A DNA stretch of 64,000 bases from contig NZ_SPUM01000002.1 in NCBI RefSeq assembly GCF_004614195.1, positions 1 to 64,000 on the forward strand. The letters run 5' to 3'. The notes beneath the pieces were generated by a model. The model was not told where the DNA came from and searched no databases. It saw only the letters and a list, made by a program, of their open reading frames with translations. Positions within the stretch are counted from its first letter, which is position 1. Each line of letters starts with the position of its first letter. A program made the position numbers and the translations under genes. Positions 37,930 through 47,461 of this stretch are shown here, in pieces. This DNA comes from Massilia horti. GTDB lineage: Bacteria; Pseudomonadota; Gammaproteobacteria; Burkholderiales; Burkholderiaceae_D.

Positions 37930-38727
37930 ATGCAACTACAGGAATTAAAGTGTTTTGGCGCACATCCCGGCGACGGCAATCCGGCGCTGGTCATCGAAGA
38001 CGACCATTCGACCACGCCGCAGCGCCAGGCGTTCGCGCGCGAACGCAACATGACCTGCGTGTTCCTCGATCCGGCCGATACCCCGGATGCCGCCTGCGTG
38101 CTCGACTATTTTTATCCGCACACGAGAAGCCCGCTGTGCCTGCACGCGACGCTGGCCGCAGCCCGGGTCCTGTTCGCGCGCCAGGATGGCAGCGCTTCGC
38201 TGGCGGTGACAACCAAGCTGCGCGGCCAGCGCCTGGTGCTGGCCAGGGATGGCGACAAGCTGTTCGTGCGCCTGGGTCCGCAGGAAGTACCGCAGATCGA
38301 CATCGCGCCCGACCTGCCGGCCCGTCTGCTGGCCGCGCCTGGCCTGGTTCCCGCGGCGCCGCCGCGCCTGGCGTCGGTCGGCAGCCCCAAGCTGCTGATC
38401 GAAGTGGCCGACACGGCGCTGCTGGATGGGCTGCGTCCCGATCTGCAATCGATCGTCGAATGGGGCAAGGCCAACGCCGTCAATGGCTGCTACGTGTACT
38501 GCCGCACCGGAGACGGAGCATACGAGGGCCGCAACTTCAACCATCTCGACCCGGCGCTGGAAGACAGCGCGACCGGGGTCGCGGCCGGCGCGCTAACGGT
38601 ACTGCTCGGGCGCGGCATCACACTACGGCAGGGCAAGGCGACCGGGCACGCCTGCCTGATCCGCACGCGTGTCGACGGCGATGCCATCCTCGTCGGCGGT
38701 CGGGCCGAACCTGCCACGTCCGGCTAG
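37930..38727 (+). CDS. PhzF family isomerase-like protein
   Basis: A 265-residue protein of the diaminopimelate-epimerase-like PhzF fold, in two similar halves. Motifs: FGAHPGDGNPALVIEDD at the start, RERNMTCVFLDPAD, DYFYPHTRSPLCLHATLAAARVLF, and in the second half EGRNFNHLDPALEDSATGVAAGAL. No phenazine genes are nearby, so this is a general PhzF-like enzyme of unknown substrate. It starts 35 bases from the LexA box on the other side from dnaE2. Confidence 0.85.
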   Translation: MQLQELKCFGAHPGDGNPALVIEDDHSTTPQRQAFARERNMTCVFLDPADTPDAACVLDYFYPHTRSPLCLHATLAAARVLFARQDGSASLAVTTKLRGQRLVLARDGDKLFVRLGPQEVPQIDIAPDLPARLLAAPGLVPAAPPRLASVGSPKLLIEVADTALLDGLRPDLQSIVEWGKANAVNGCYVYCRTGDGAYEGRNFNHLDPALEDSATGVAAGALTVLLGRGITLRQGKATGHACLIRTRVDGDAILVGGRAEPATSG

Positions 38728-38784
38728 CCTGAACGTCGCAAGGCGTTATACACTGGCGCCCGTTTTCACCCGATTCGAGCGTAA

Positions 38785-40608
38785 ATGAAACCTGCCTTCC
38801 TCGCCTCAGCCTTGACCCTCTCCCTGTTCGCACTGGCCCCCACCGCCCACGCGGACGTCGACTACGAACTGCGCATCACCAACGCCGCCCAGCACCTGGC
38901 CGAAGTGCGCGCGACCTTCCCCGCCGTGCAGGGGAACACCCTTGACGTGCAGATGCCCAACTGGCGCACCGGCCGCTACCAGATCCTCAACCTGGCCAAT
39001 GGCGTGCGCCTGTTCAAGGCGGTCAACGCCAAGGGCGAGCCGCTCGAAGTACACAAGACCGACAAGGGAACCTGGCGCGTGCAGACCCGCCCGGGCGAGC
39101 CTGTCACCGTCAGCTACGAGCTGTATGCCAACCTGCTGGCCGAACGCACGCGCCACATCGACGACACCCACGCCTACCTGGATGCGAGTGGCGTATTCGT
39201 GTACGCCGCGCCGTTGCGCAGCGAGCCCGTCAAGATCAAGCTCGACGTGCCCGCCGGCTGGCAGTCGCGCTCGGGCATGGACGCGGGCGGCTGCGACCAC
39301 TGCTTCGTCGCGCCGAACTACGACGTGCTGGTCGATTCGCCGATCGAGACCGGCATCCACGAGTTTTATTCGACTACCGTCGACGGGCGCAAGATCGAAC
39401 TGGCGATCTGGGGCCGCGGTAACTACGACGGCAAGCAAATGTCCGCCGACCTGCAGAAGATCGTCGCCGCCACCGGCAAGCTGTACGCGAACAAGTGGCC
39501 GTACCAGCAGCGCTACCTGTTCATCGTGCACGCGACCGACAGCGCGGGCGGCGCGACCGAGCATATCAACTCGACGGTGATCCAGCGCCCGCGCTGGAAG
39601 TTCGGCACGCACAAGGATTACCTGGGCTTCCTGCGCACCGCCGCGCACGAGTTCTTCCACACTTGGAACGTGAAAGCCTACCGCCCGAAAGAGATGGTGC
39701 CGTACGACTACCAGAACGAAAACTACAACCCGCTGCTGTGGGTCGCCGAGGGCAATACCTCGTACTTCGAAGAGCTGATCGTGCTGCGGGCAGGCCTGGC
39801 CAAGCGCGACGAATTCCTGGAGGAGCACGCCAGGCTGATCGACGACTACCGCCACCAGCCGGGCCGCTTCCAGCAAAGCGCGACCGAGTCGAGCTTTGAC
39901 GAATGGATTGCCGTGGGCGGCGAACGCGCGCGCAACGCGTCGGTGAACATCTACAGCAAGGGCCATCTGCTTGGGCTGGCGATGGATATCGAACTGCGGC
40001 GCCAGACCAAGGGCGCGCGCGGCCTGGAAGACGTGCACCGCATCCTGTTCGACCAGCACTCGGTGGCGCAAGGCGGCTACGACCCGGCGGCCGTGAAGGC
40101 AGCGCTCAAGCAGGTCAGCGGCCAGGACTGGAGCGGCTGGTGGAACCAGTACGTCGACGGCACGGCCGAGATCCCGTTCGAGACCTTGCTGCAGAACGTA
40201 GGCCTGCAATACCTGATCGACGTGCCCAAGGACGAAGAACAGAAGCAGGAATGGTGGGCCGGCTGGAAGCTGAAGGAAGCGAGCGACCCGGCGCTGGTGA
40301 CCGAAGTGGAGCGCGACAGCCCGGCATGGAAGGCCGGTGTGGTCGCAGGCGACACGCTGCTGGCGGTGAACGGCATCAAGGTATCGGCCAAGGACGTCGG
40401 CGACAAGCTGTGGCTGTCGAAGACCGGCCCGTTCAAACTGCACCTGTTCCGCCGCGACGAACTGCGCGAGCTCGAACTGAACCCGGTGCTGCAGCCGAAA
40501 GGCAAGGCCAAGGTCAAGGCGCTGGACAAGCCGGACGCGGAACAGAAGGCTTTGAGCTCGGCGTGGCTGGGCGTGGCGTGGTCGAAGGACGAGCCGGCGA
40601 AAAAATAG
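38785..40608 (+). CDS. M61 family metallopeptidase with PDZ domain
   Basis: A 607-residue periplasmic peptidase of the glycyl aminopeptidase family. The signal peptide ends at AHA (about 23). An N-terminal beta domain is followed by the zinc motif HEFFH (288-292) with the downstream glutamate in WVAEGNTSYFEEL. The C-terminal PDZ domain is near 505-570 (EVERDSPAWKAGVVAGDTLLAVNGIKV). Standard length for the family. Followed by a repeat array. Confidence 0.92.
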   Translation: MKPAFLASALTLSLFALAPTAHADVDYELRITNAAQHLAEVRATFPAVQGNTLDVQMPNWRTGRYQILNLANGVRLFKAVNAKGEPLEVHKTDKGTWRVQTRPGEPVTVSYELYANLLAERTRHIDDTHAYLDASGVFVYAAPLRSEPVKIKLDVPAGWQSRSGMDAGGCDHCFVAPNYDVLVDSPIETGIHEFYSTTVDGRKIELAIWGRGNYDGKQMSADLQKIVAATGKLYANKWPYQQRYLFIVHATDSAGGATEHINSTVIQRPRWKFGTHKDYLGFLRTAAHEFFHTWNVKAYRPKEMVPYDYQNENYNPLLWVAEGNTSYFEELIVLRAGLAKRDEFLEEHARLIDDYRHQPGRFQQSATESSFDEWIAVGGERARNASVNIYSKGHLLGLAMDIELRRQTKGARGLEDVHRILFDQHSVAQGGYDPAAVKAALKQVSGQDWSGWWNQYVDGTAEIPFETLLQNVGLQYLIDVPKDEEQKQEWWAGWKLKEASDPALVTEVERDSPAWKAGVVAGDTLLAVNGIKVSAKDVGDKLWLSKTGPFKLHLFRRDELRELELNPVLQPKGKAKVKALDKPDAEQKALSSAWLGVAWSKDEPAKK

Positions 40609-40620
40609 ACCGACCATAAA

Positions 40621-40828
40621 AGGGTCAGAGTCGAATTATCCGGAACTTTTCCTTATCTCAAAAATACCAATCGGGGTCAGAGTCAAATTAATTGGAAACT
40701 TTTCAGAATTTCCAGCAATTAGGGTCTGACCCCGACACGCCTTTTCCTTATCGCAAAAATACTAATCGGGGTCAGAGTCAAATTAATCGGAAACTTTTTA
40801 GAATTTCCAGCAATTAGGGTCTGACCCC
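40621..40828. repeat. Tandem repeat with GGGGTCAG/CTGACCCC ends (family 3)
   Basis: Two near-identical 61-base cores at 40673-40733 and 40768-40828 start with GGGGTCAGAGTCAAATTAAT and end with AGGGTCTGACCCC, so each is bounded by inverted ends. The period is 95 bases. A partial third unit occupies 40621-40667. A single half (GGGGTCTGACCC) recurs at 41190-41201. CCCTCAAC motifs follow to about 40870. Confidence 0.85.
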
Positions 40829-40894
40829 GCCCTCAACCTGACCCTGCCCTCAACACCCGCCCTCAACAGCCATCCTCAATCCAGGTTCTAAATC

Positions 40895-41149
40895 ATGGAA
40901 AACAACGCCCCAAGTATGTTCATTGCATTCCTCCCGATGATCGTCATGTCCCTCCTGGTGGCGATTCCTGCCCATCTTCTAGCCAAAGAGAAAGGTAGGA
41001 ACGTTACGCTTTGGACGATTCTCGCGCTGATTCCCATTGTGAATTTTGCCTGTCTTTGGTTCTTCATTGGAGCATCGAACTTGAAGTTAGAGCGTAAGCT
41101 TGATGCTCTGATGCAGCAACTCAACGATTCGGCGAAAGACAAGCGTTAG
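40895..41149 (+). CDS. Small two-helix membrane protein
   Basis: An 84-residue protein with two hydrophobic segments (about 8-30 and 38-60) and a charged C-terminal helix (KLERKLDALMQQLNDSAKDKR). The loop HLLAKEKGRN and IPIVNFACLWFFIGASN suggest a small family seen near gene ends in many proteobacteria. Function unknown. It lies between family 3 repeat pieces, so it may have moved together with them. Confidence 0.65.
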   Translation: MENNAPSMFIAFLPMIVMSLLVAIPAHLLAKEKGRNVTLWTILALIPIVNFACLWFFIGASNLKLERKLDALMQQLNDSAKDKR

Positions 41150-41321
41150 GAATCGTTCGCTTTCGACGCAGGTGTGTAAAAACGAAAATGGGGTCTGACC
41201 CAAGGCTCCTGACCCGGACGCTCTGGGCCGGTGCTGCGGTCGCCAAATGCAGATTTGCGGCCCCTGCTTCATTCTGCTGCGTTTGTAAAGCGGGTTGTTG
41301 TTGCATAAACGATACGATACT

Positions 41322-41359
41322 CCACAAGACAATTGATTAATATTCAATTTTTCTTGTGG
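41322..41359 (+). promoter_or_regulatory. Dyad covering the ribosome site of the TonB receptor gene
   Basis: CCACAAG (41322-41328) pairs with CTTGTGG (41353-41359), and AATTGA/TCAATT pair inside it. The right arm runs into the GGAG ribosome site (41358-41361), 6 bases before the ATG. A hairpin here could mask translation starts. It may equally be an operator. Confidence 0.45.
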
Positions 41360-41367
41360 AGATATCG

Positions 41368-43767
41368 ATGGCCTCGCTCCGACAGTTCTTCCGCCAAGGT
41401 GCCGTGCTCAGTGTTTCCGGCGCCACCGCCCTCGCCGCCCTGGCTCCGCCGGCCGTCGCCCAGACTGCCGCCGCCCCGGCCGCGGACAACGAGGTGATCC
41501 CAAGCGTCAGCGTGGTCGGCTCGCGCCGCGCGGCCAATGCCTCGGCCACCGAAACCACAGTCCCGGTCGACTTCATCCCGCTAACCAAGGTCGCCGAACA
41601 AGGCGGCCAGTTCGACCTGGCACAAACACTGACCAACATCTCGCCATCGTTCAACTCCACCCGTCAGACGGGTGCCGACGGGGCCGACCTGATCGATTCG
41701 GCGGCGCTGCGCGGGCTGGGTTCGGACCAGACCCTGGTACTGGTCAACGGCAAGCGCCGCCACACGGTCGCGCTGGTCAACCTGTTCGGCGCGCGCAACC
41801 GCGGCAACACCGGCACCGATATGAACGCTGTTCCGCTCCTTGCGATCAAGGACGTGCAGGTGCTGCGCGACGGCGCAGCCGCCCAATATGGCTCGGATGC
41901 GATCGCGGGCGTGATCAACATCGAACTGAAAAAGAGCCTGGGCTGCGAATCGGTGCTGGGCTATGGCCAATACTCCAAGCGCGACGGCAAGAACGGCCTG
42001 GCCTCGGCCTACTGCGGCGTGGCGGTGGCCGGCGGTGTGCTCGGCATCACCGGCGAATACTACGACCGCGGGCGCTCCAACCGGGCCGAACCGGGCAACC
42101 CGCGCATCATCGGCGACACCCAGTCAAAGAACCAGACCGTGTACGCGAACGGCGACTTTGCCGCGGGACCGGGCAAGCTTTATCTCACCGCCGGCGCGCA
42201 GAAGCGCGACGCCTCGTCCGCAGCCTGGGCACGCGAGGGCATCGGCTCCGAAGACATCCCGTCGCGTAATTCGACAGCGATGTACCCGGACGGCTTTGTC
42301 CCCTTCATCAATGGCGACATCGACGACCGCTACGGCACGATCGGCTACCGAATGCGACTGGATGAATGGAACGCCGACTTCTCCCAGACCTATGGCTACA
42401 ACCGGATGCGCTACACGATCGCGCACACGCTCAACGCATCGATCGCGAACGCCGACCTGCTTAAGGGCGGCAAAGGCATCAGCCCGGACAGCTTTGACGC
42501 CGGCGGCTTCTCGTTCCAACAGCTGACCACCAACGCCGACTTCTCGCGCTTTTACAGCGGGGTGCTGAACGGCCTGAACGCGGCGTTCGGTTTCGAGTAC
42601 CGCAAGGAGAACTATCAGATCTTCGCAGGCGAGCCGGGCTCGTACATCGATGTCGACGGCGTGGGCTTTGGCGGCAACGCCGGCAGCCAGGGCTTCCCGG
42701 GCTTCCAGCCGGGCGACGCTACCAACCGCGATCGCCACAGCACTGCCGCTTATGTCGACCTGGAGACCGACGTGACCGACCGTGTCAAGCTGCAGGCCGC
42801 GCTGCGCCACGAACGCTTCTCCGATTTCGGCGCGACCACTAACTACAAGCTGGCCGGCTCGTTCAATGCCGGTAGCGGCGTGATGCTGCGCGCCTCGGCC
42901 AGCACTGGCTTTCGCGCGCCGTCTCTGCAGCAGAAGTACTTCTCGTCGACCTTTACCGACTTCGTGAACGGCCGTCCGCTGGACGTGGTGCTGGCACCGA
43001 ACGGCGGCACGGTCGCCAACGCTGCCGGCATCCCCGCGCTGAAGGAGGAAAAGTCTAGGAACTATACGCTGGGCGCAACCTGGACCCCGACCGAGGCGAC
43101 CTCGCTGACCGCGGACCTGTACCGCATCAGCATCCTTGATCGCATCGTGCTGTCCGGGCGCTTTGATGCCGACAACTATCCGGCGCTGGCGGACACACTG
43201 GAGAAGCTGGGCGTGGGCCAGGCGCAGTTCTTCGTGAACTCGGTCGACACCCGCACCCAGGGCCTGGACCTGACGTTCTCGAACAAGGCGAGCCTCGGCG
43301 CGGGCAAGCTGAACACCTTCCTGGCGCTGAACTTGTCAAAGACCGAAGTGACAGGCGTGCATGCGCCGGCGTCACTTAAGGGCTTTGACGATGTGCTGCT
43401 GTCCGAACGCGAGCGCCTGTTCATCGAACAAGGCGGACCGCGGCGCAAGGCCACGCTGGACTTTGACTATACGCTGGGACGGCTTGAGACCGACTTTAGA
43501 ATCGTGCACTTCGGGCCGCAGACGCTGGGCACGTTCTCAGGTCCGCCGGTGCCGAACCAGCAGTACGAGCCCAAGACCTCGGCGGACCTGTCGTTCACAT
43601 GGTCTTTCACGGGCAAGACCAAGCTGACGGTGGGCGCCACCAACATCTTTAATGTGCACCCGACGCCTCAGGACCCGGATGAGACCGACAACGGATTCCG
43701 GTACGAGAGCGTGCAGTTCGGATTGAACGGGACGGCGTATTTTGCGAGGTTGTCGCACAAGTTCTGA
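41368..43767 (+). CDS. TonB-dependent receptor
   Basis: Outer-membrane active transporter of 799 residues. After a signal peptide comes a plug domain (EVIPSVSVVGSRR, FDLAQTLTNISPSFNSTR, LRGLGSDQTLVLVNGKRRH, IKDVQVLRDGAAAQYGSDAIAGVINI). A beta-barrel follows and ends in FGLNGTAYFARLSHKF, with the terminal Phe typical of barrel proteins. The ligand cannot be told; no Fur box or siderophore gene is adjacent. The ATG at 41368 is chosen over an in-frame GTG at 41356 because GGAG precedes it. Confidence 0.93.
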   Translation: MASLRQFFRQGAVLSVSGATALAALAPPAVAQTAAAPAADNEVIPSVSVVGSRRAANASATETTVPVDFIPLTKVAEQGGQFDLAQTLTNISPSFNSTRQTGADGADLIDSAALRGLGSDQTLVLVNGKRRHTVALVNLFGARNRGNTGTDMNAVPLLAIKDVQVLRDGAAAQYGSDAIAGVINIELKKSLGCESVLGYGQYSKRDGKNGLASAYCGVAVAGGVLGITGEYYDRGRSNRAEPGNPRIIGDTQSKNQTVYANGDFAAGPGKLYLTAGAQKRDASSAAWAREGIGSEDIPSRNSTAMYPDGFVPFINGDIDDRYGTIGYRMRLDEWNADFSQTYGYNRMRYTIAHTLNASIANADLLKGGKGISPDSFDAGGFSFQQLTTNADFSRFYSGVLNGLNAAFGFEYRKENYQIFAGEPGSYIDVDGVGFGGNAGSQGFPGFQPGDATNRDRHSTAAYVDLETDVTDRVKLQAALRHERFSDFGATTNYKLAGSFNAGSGVMLRASASTGFRAPSLQQKYFSSTFTDFVNGRPLDVVLAPNGGTVANAAGIPALKEEKSRNYTLGATWTPTEATSLTADLYRISILDRIVLSGRFDADNYPALADTLEKLGVGQAQFFVNSVDTRTQGLDLTFSNKASLGAGKLNTFLALNLSKTEVTGVHAPASLKGFDDVLLSERERLFIEQGGPRRKATLDFDYTLGRLETDFRIVHFGPQTLGTFSGPPVPNQQYEPKTSADLSFTWSFTGKTKLTVGATNIFNVHPTPQDPDETDNGFRYESVQFGLNGTAYFARLSHKF

Positions 43768-43828
43768 TGCTCGTACGTGCGCACCGATTCGCGAACGCGG
43801 CGGAATGAAGCGGAAGTCGCAAGTCGGC

Positions 43829-43917
43829 GTAGATTGCACCTGTGCGCACGCGGTAAGTATGTGTGCAGGAGCCAACGGCATACGAACGTACAGCGTGCGC
43901 ACGGGTGCGCACCCTAC
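43829..43917. repeat. Palindromic intergenic repeat, family 1, copy E
   Basis: A left arm with a 2-base deletion at 43829-43854 and a right arm at 43890-43917. A further partial interior (TTCGCGAACG, AAGTCGCAAGTC) lies at 43777-43825. The right arm's GTAG end supplies the stop codon of the histidine kinase gene. Confidence 0.82.
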
Positions 43918-45236
43918 GTGTTGAAAGTCACCGTGGCGCTCAATCCGCCCAGCCGCTCCGATTTGTCGAGCACGAGCCCGGCTCCGTGCCGCTCGGCGAT
44001 CGCCTTGATGATCGCCAGCCCCAGTCCGCTGCCTGCCGCCTCGCTGCCCGGCACCCGGTAGAACCGGTCAAACACTCGCTCGCGTTCTTGAGGCGGAATC
44101 CCGGGCCCGCTGTCCTCGACCACAAGCCGCGCCGATCCCGGTGCTTGCGTGACCGAGATGTCCACCGTGCCGCCTGCCGGTGTGTACTTGATCGCATTCT
44201 CGACCAGATTGCGCATCAGGATGCCAAGCGCTTGCGGCTGGCCCTCGACGCTGACGGGGTCTGCCTGGCACACGCCGATGTCGACGCCCTTGGCCTGCGC
44301 CACCGCGGCCAGTTCGGCCACGGTGCGCCGCGCCAGCTGCGCCAGGTCCAATGGCTGCCTGGCCACGCCCTCGGTCGCGCTGGCCTCCTGCCGTGCCAGC
44401 ACCAGGAGCTGTTCGACCAACCGGGTGGCGCGCTCGATGCCGGCGGACAGGCGCGCGACCGCAATGCGCCGCGCGTCGTCGCTGTCGGCGCGATCCAGGC
44501 TCTGCACCTGCAGCTTGAGCGCGGCGAGCGGCGTGCGTAGTTCATGCGCGGCATCGGCCACGAAGTGCTGCTGGGTCTCGAACGCGGTCTTGACGCGATC
44601 GAACAGGAGGTTCAGTTCATGTACCAGCGGCTGCACTTCGTCCGGCAGCCCGGACTCGGACACCGGCGACAGGTCGTCGGCCTGGCGCGAGGCAACCTGC
44701 GAGCGCACCCGCTCCACCGGCTCGAGCGAGCCGGATACGACCCACCACACGACCAGCATCAGGATCGGCATCATGACAGCGATCGGCCCGAGCGTGCGCA
44801 GCGCGAGGTTGCGCGCCATGCTCGAGCGCACAGACAGGTCCTGCGCGACCTGCACCGTCTGGTTGTTGGACTGGATCGAGAAGATGCGGTAAGTGGTGCC
44901 GTTGGCGCGCACGTTGGAAAACCCGAGCACCGCCCGCTGCGGCAGGCGCGCGCGCGACACGCTGTGGAACACCTGCACGCCGTCGGGCGACCACACCTGC
45001 ACCACCAGGTCGTCGTTGCCGCCGTCCTGCTCGACGCCGTTGGCGGCTTCGCTGGCCGACATCGGCGCGTTCGAGCGCAGCGACAGCGCCATCTGCTGCA
45101 TGTGGTAGTCGAAGATCTGGTCGGCGTCGTGCAGCGCGGTGCGGTACGCGATCAAGGCCTGCGCCACCGCCGCAATGGTGATGGCGGCCAGCAGGTACCA
45201 CAGCAGCCGGCCGCGCAGGGAGTGCGTCGCTTTCAT
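43914..45236 (-). CDS. Sensor histidine kinase (QseC/TctE-like)
   Basis: A 440-residue inner-membrane kinase. Membrane segments lie near 10-30 and 155-180. A periplasmic sensor of about 120 residues is between them. Then come a HAMP-like linker, the H-box (HFVADAAHELRTPLAALK), the N-box (NLVENAIKYT), the G1 box (DSGPGIP) and the G2 box (GSGLGLAIIKAI). The ATG at 45234-45236 is 4 bases after the regulator stop. Its last codon and TAG are formed by the inserted repeat, so the native C-terminus may have differed. Confidence 0.93.
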   Translation of the reverse strand: MKATHSLRGRLLWYLLAAITIAAVAQALIAYRTALHDADQIFDYHMQQMALSLRSNAPMSASEAANGVEQDGGNDDLVVQVWSPDGVQVFHSVSRARLPQRAVLGFSNVRANGTTYRIFSIQSNNQTVQVAQDLSVRSSMARNLALRTLGPIAVMMPILMLVVWWVVSGSLEPVERVRSQVASRQADDLSPVSESGLPDEVQPLVHELNLLFDRVKTAFETQQHFVADAAHELRTPLAALKLQVQSLDRADSDDARRIAVARLSAGIERATRLVEQLLVLARQEASATEGVARQPLDLAQLARRTVAELAAVAQAKGVDIGVCQADPVSVEGQPQALGILMRNLVENAIKYTPAGGTVDISVTQAPGSARLVVEDSGPGIPPQERERVFDRFYRVPGSEAAGSGLGLAIIKAIAERHGAGLVLDKSERLGGLSATVTFNT

Positions 45237-45240
45237 TCGT

Positions 45241-45903
45241 TCATGCCTTGGGCACCATGTAGCCAACCCCGCGCACGTTTTGGATCAGATCACTGCCGAG
45301 CTTCTTGCGCAGACCATGGATGTAGACTTCCACCGCGTTGCTGGAGACTTCATCGCGCCAGCTGTACAGCTTTTCCTCGAGCTGCTGGCGCGACAGCACC
45401 GCACCCGGGCGCGCGACCAGCGCTTCGAGCACGGCCCATTCGCGCGCCGACAGCGTGGCCGGACTGCCATCGACTAAGACTTCCCGGGTGGCGGGGTTGA
45501 CGGAGATGTTCTTGTATTCGAATACGGGTTCGGCGCGCCCGGCGGCACGCCGCAGCAGCGCGCGGATGCGTGCCAGCAGTTCGTCCAGGTCGTAGGGTTT
45601 GAGGACGTAGTCGTCGGCGCCGGCGTCCAGGCCGGCGATGCGCTGGGCGACCGAGTCGCGCGCGGTGGCGACCAGCACCGGGGTGCGGTCCTTGCGAGCA
45701 CGCATGGCGCGCAGCACCTCGAGCCCGTCCTTGCGGGGCAGGCCCAGGTCCAGCAGCACCAGGTCGTAGTTCTGGTTCTGCATGAGTGCAGTGTCGGCCA
45801 TTTCGCCGTCCTTCACCCAGTCGACGGCGTAGTGCTCGGCCCGCAGGAGGTCGAGCACTACTTCGCCGATCATCGTATCGTCTTCCACCAACAGCAGGCG
45901 CAT
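45241..45903 (-). CDS. OmpR-family response regulator
   Basis: A 220-residue two-domain regulator. The receiver has D8/D9, the phospho-acceptor D52 in VLLDLGLP and the KPYDLDEL lysine. A winged-helix DNA-binding domain covers about 125-218 (LSAREWAVLEALV, SNAVEVYIHGLRKKL, VRGVGYMV). It is of the QseB/TctD type and forms an operon with the kinase. The upstream DegP-type gene ends 46 bases before its start on the same strand. Confidence 0.94.
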   Translation of the reverse strand: MRLLLVEDDTMIGEVVLDLLRAEHYAVDWVKDGEMADTALMQNQNYDLVLLDLGLPRKDGLEVLRAMRARKDRTPVLVATARDSVAQRIAGLDAGADDYVLKPYDLDELLARIRALLRRAAGRAEPVFEYKNISVNPATREVLVDGSPATLSAREWAVLEALVARPGAVLSRQQLEEKLYSWRDEVSSNAVEVYIHGLRKKLGSDLIQNVRGVGYMVPKA

Positions 45904-45949
45904 GATTTCCCCGTTCTTGAACCCAGCGGATGGAAAACGTTACGACGCC

Positions 45950-47461
45950 TTAGCCGATCCGCACCGGAATGAAGATTCTGTCATTCCCGCGTTGGATCAG
46001 CAAGGCCACGGACTTGCTGGCCTTGCCAACCAAGTCGCGTACCTGGCCGACCGACGTGACGGGCTTGCCATTCACGGCCAGCAGCACGTCGCCCGGCTGG
46101 ATGTCCGCCGCGGCAGCCGCGCCACCAACGTCCTCGATCAAGAGGCCGTCGGCGATGCCGGACTGTGCCCGCTCCTGCGGGTTCAGCTGGCGCAGGGCCA
46201 GGCCCAGCTTGGCGCCGCTGTCGTTGCTGGCCAGTTCGGAGCGGTCGGCAGGGGCGGCCTTGTCACTGGAGCTGCCCAGCGTCGCGGTGACCTGCATCGG
46301 TTTGCCGTCGCGCCAGACCTCAAGCGCGATTTTCTGGCCCGGCTTGGCGGTCGACACCAATCCAGTCAGGTCGCTCGAAGCGATCACCGGCTGGCCGTCG
46401 ACCTTGCGGATGATGTCGCCCGACTTCAGGCCAGCCTTGTCGGCGGCGCTGCCGCGCTCCACATTCGACAGCAGCGCGCCCTCAACCGTGGACAGGCCGA
46501 ACGAATCGGCAAAGGCCTGGTCCACGTCCTGCACGCTCACGCCCAGTTTGGCATGTTGCACCTTGCCGGTGGCGACGATCTGGTCCTTGATGCGCGCCGC
46601 GAGGTCGATCGGGATCGCGAACGACACGCCCTGGTAGCCGCCGGTCTGGCTGTAGATCTGCGAGTTGATGCCGACCACCTCGCCGCGCGTGTTAATCAGC
46701 GGACCGCCCGAGTTGCCCGGGTTGACCGCGACGTCAGTCTGGATGAAGGGCACGCCCCGGTCGCCCGGCAGCGAGCGGCCCTTGGCACTGACCACGCCGG
46801 CGGTGACGGTGCTGTCCAGGCCATATGGCGAGCCGATCGCAATCACCCATTCGCCGACCTGCAGGTTGCGGGTGCTGCCGATCGGGACTACCGGCAGGTT
46901 CTTGGCGTCGATCTTGAGCACGGCGACGTCGGTCTTGGGGTCGGAACCGAGCACCTTGGCGCGGTATTCGCGCCGGTCCTGCAGCTTGACCGTGACTTCG
47001 CTGGCGTCGCGCACGACGTGGGCGTTGGTCAGGATCACGCCGTCCGGGCTGACGATGAAGCCCGAGCCTTCGCCGCGGACCGGCACGTTACGCTGCTGGC
47101 CGCGCATCTGCGGCCCCATGAAGGGACGGAAGAACTGGAAGAACGGGTCGTCCTCGTCGAACTGCGGCATCCGCTGGTTGTTCACCTTGGTGGTGCCGAC
47201 GATGCGGATGTTGACCACGGCGGGGCCGTAGCGCTTGACGATCTGCGTAAAGTCCGGGAGGGCCACGACGGTTTGCGGTGCCGCGGCAGGCAGTGGCGCG
47301 GAGACCGCGGCGGCCGGCACCGGTGCGGGCGGTTCGCCGGAAGCGACTGCGTTATTGTGATTGACAGCGATCGCACCAACCGCTCCGCCAATGACGCCCG
47401 CCGCGCATAGCGCGAGCGTGAGACGTTTAGCGGTGATGGCAGTTACGGCACCTGTTTGCAT
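45950..47461 (-). CDS. DegP/HtrA-family serine endopeptidase
   Basis: Periplasmic protease-chaperone of 503 residues. The N-terminal hydrophobic stretch (13-33) is a signal or anchor. Catalytic triad: H148 (LTNAHVV), D178 (KTDVAVLKI), S251 (VNPGNSGGPLI). Two PDZ domains follow (about 290-375 and 410-495). It resembles MucD/DegQ. It lies directly upstream of the two-component genes on the same strand, a common link between envelope stress and signalling. Confidence 0.94.
   Translation of the reverse strand: MQTGAVTAITAKRLTLALCAAGVIGGAVGAIAVNHNNAVASGEPPAPVPAAAVSAPLPAAAPQTVVALPDFTQIVKRYGPAVVNIRIVGTTKVNNQRMPQFDEDDPFFQFFRPFMGPQMRGQQRNVPVRGEGSGFIVSPDGVILTNAHVVRDASEVTVKLQDRREYRAKVLGSDPKTDVAVLKIDAKNLPVVPIGSTRNLQVGEWVIAIGSPYGLDSTVTAGVVSAKGRSLPGDRGVPFIQTDVAVNPGNSGGPLINTRGEVVGINSQIYSQTGGYQGVSFAIPIDLAARIKDQIVATGKVQHAKLGVSVQDVDQAFADSFGLSTVEGALLSNVERGSAADKAGLKSGDIIRKVDGQPVIASSDLTGLVSTAKPGQKIALEVWRDGKPMQVTATLGSSSDKAAPADRSELASNDSGAKLGLALRQLNPQERAQSGIADGLLIEDVGGAAAAADIQPGDVLLAVNGKPVTSVGQVRDLVGKASKSVALLIQRGNDRIFIPVRIG

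Noticed and set aside
38806-40617. A 603-codon open frame antisense to the M61 peptidase gene
   Set aside because: No recognisable domain, and the M61 gene on the other strand has signal peptide, zinc motif and PDZ domain.
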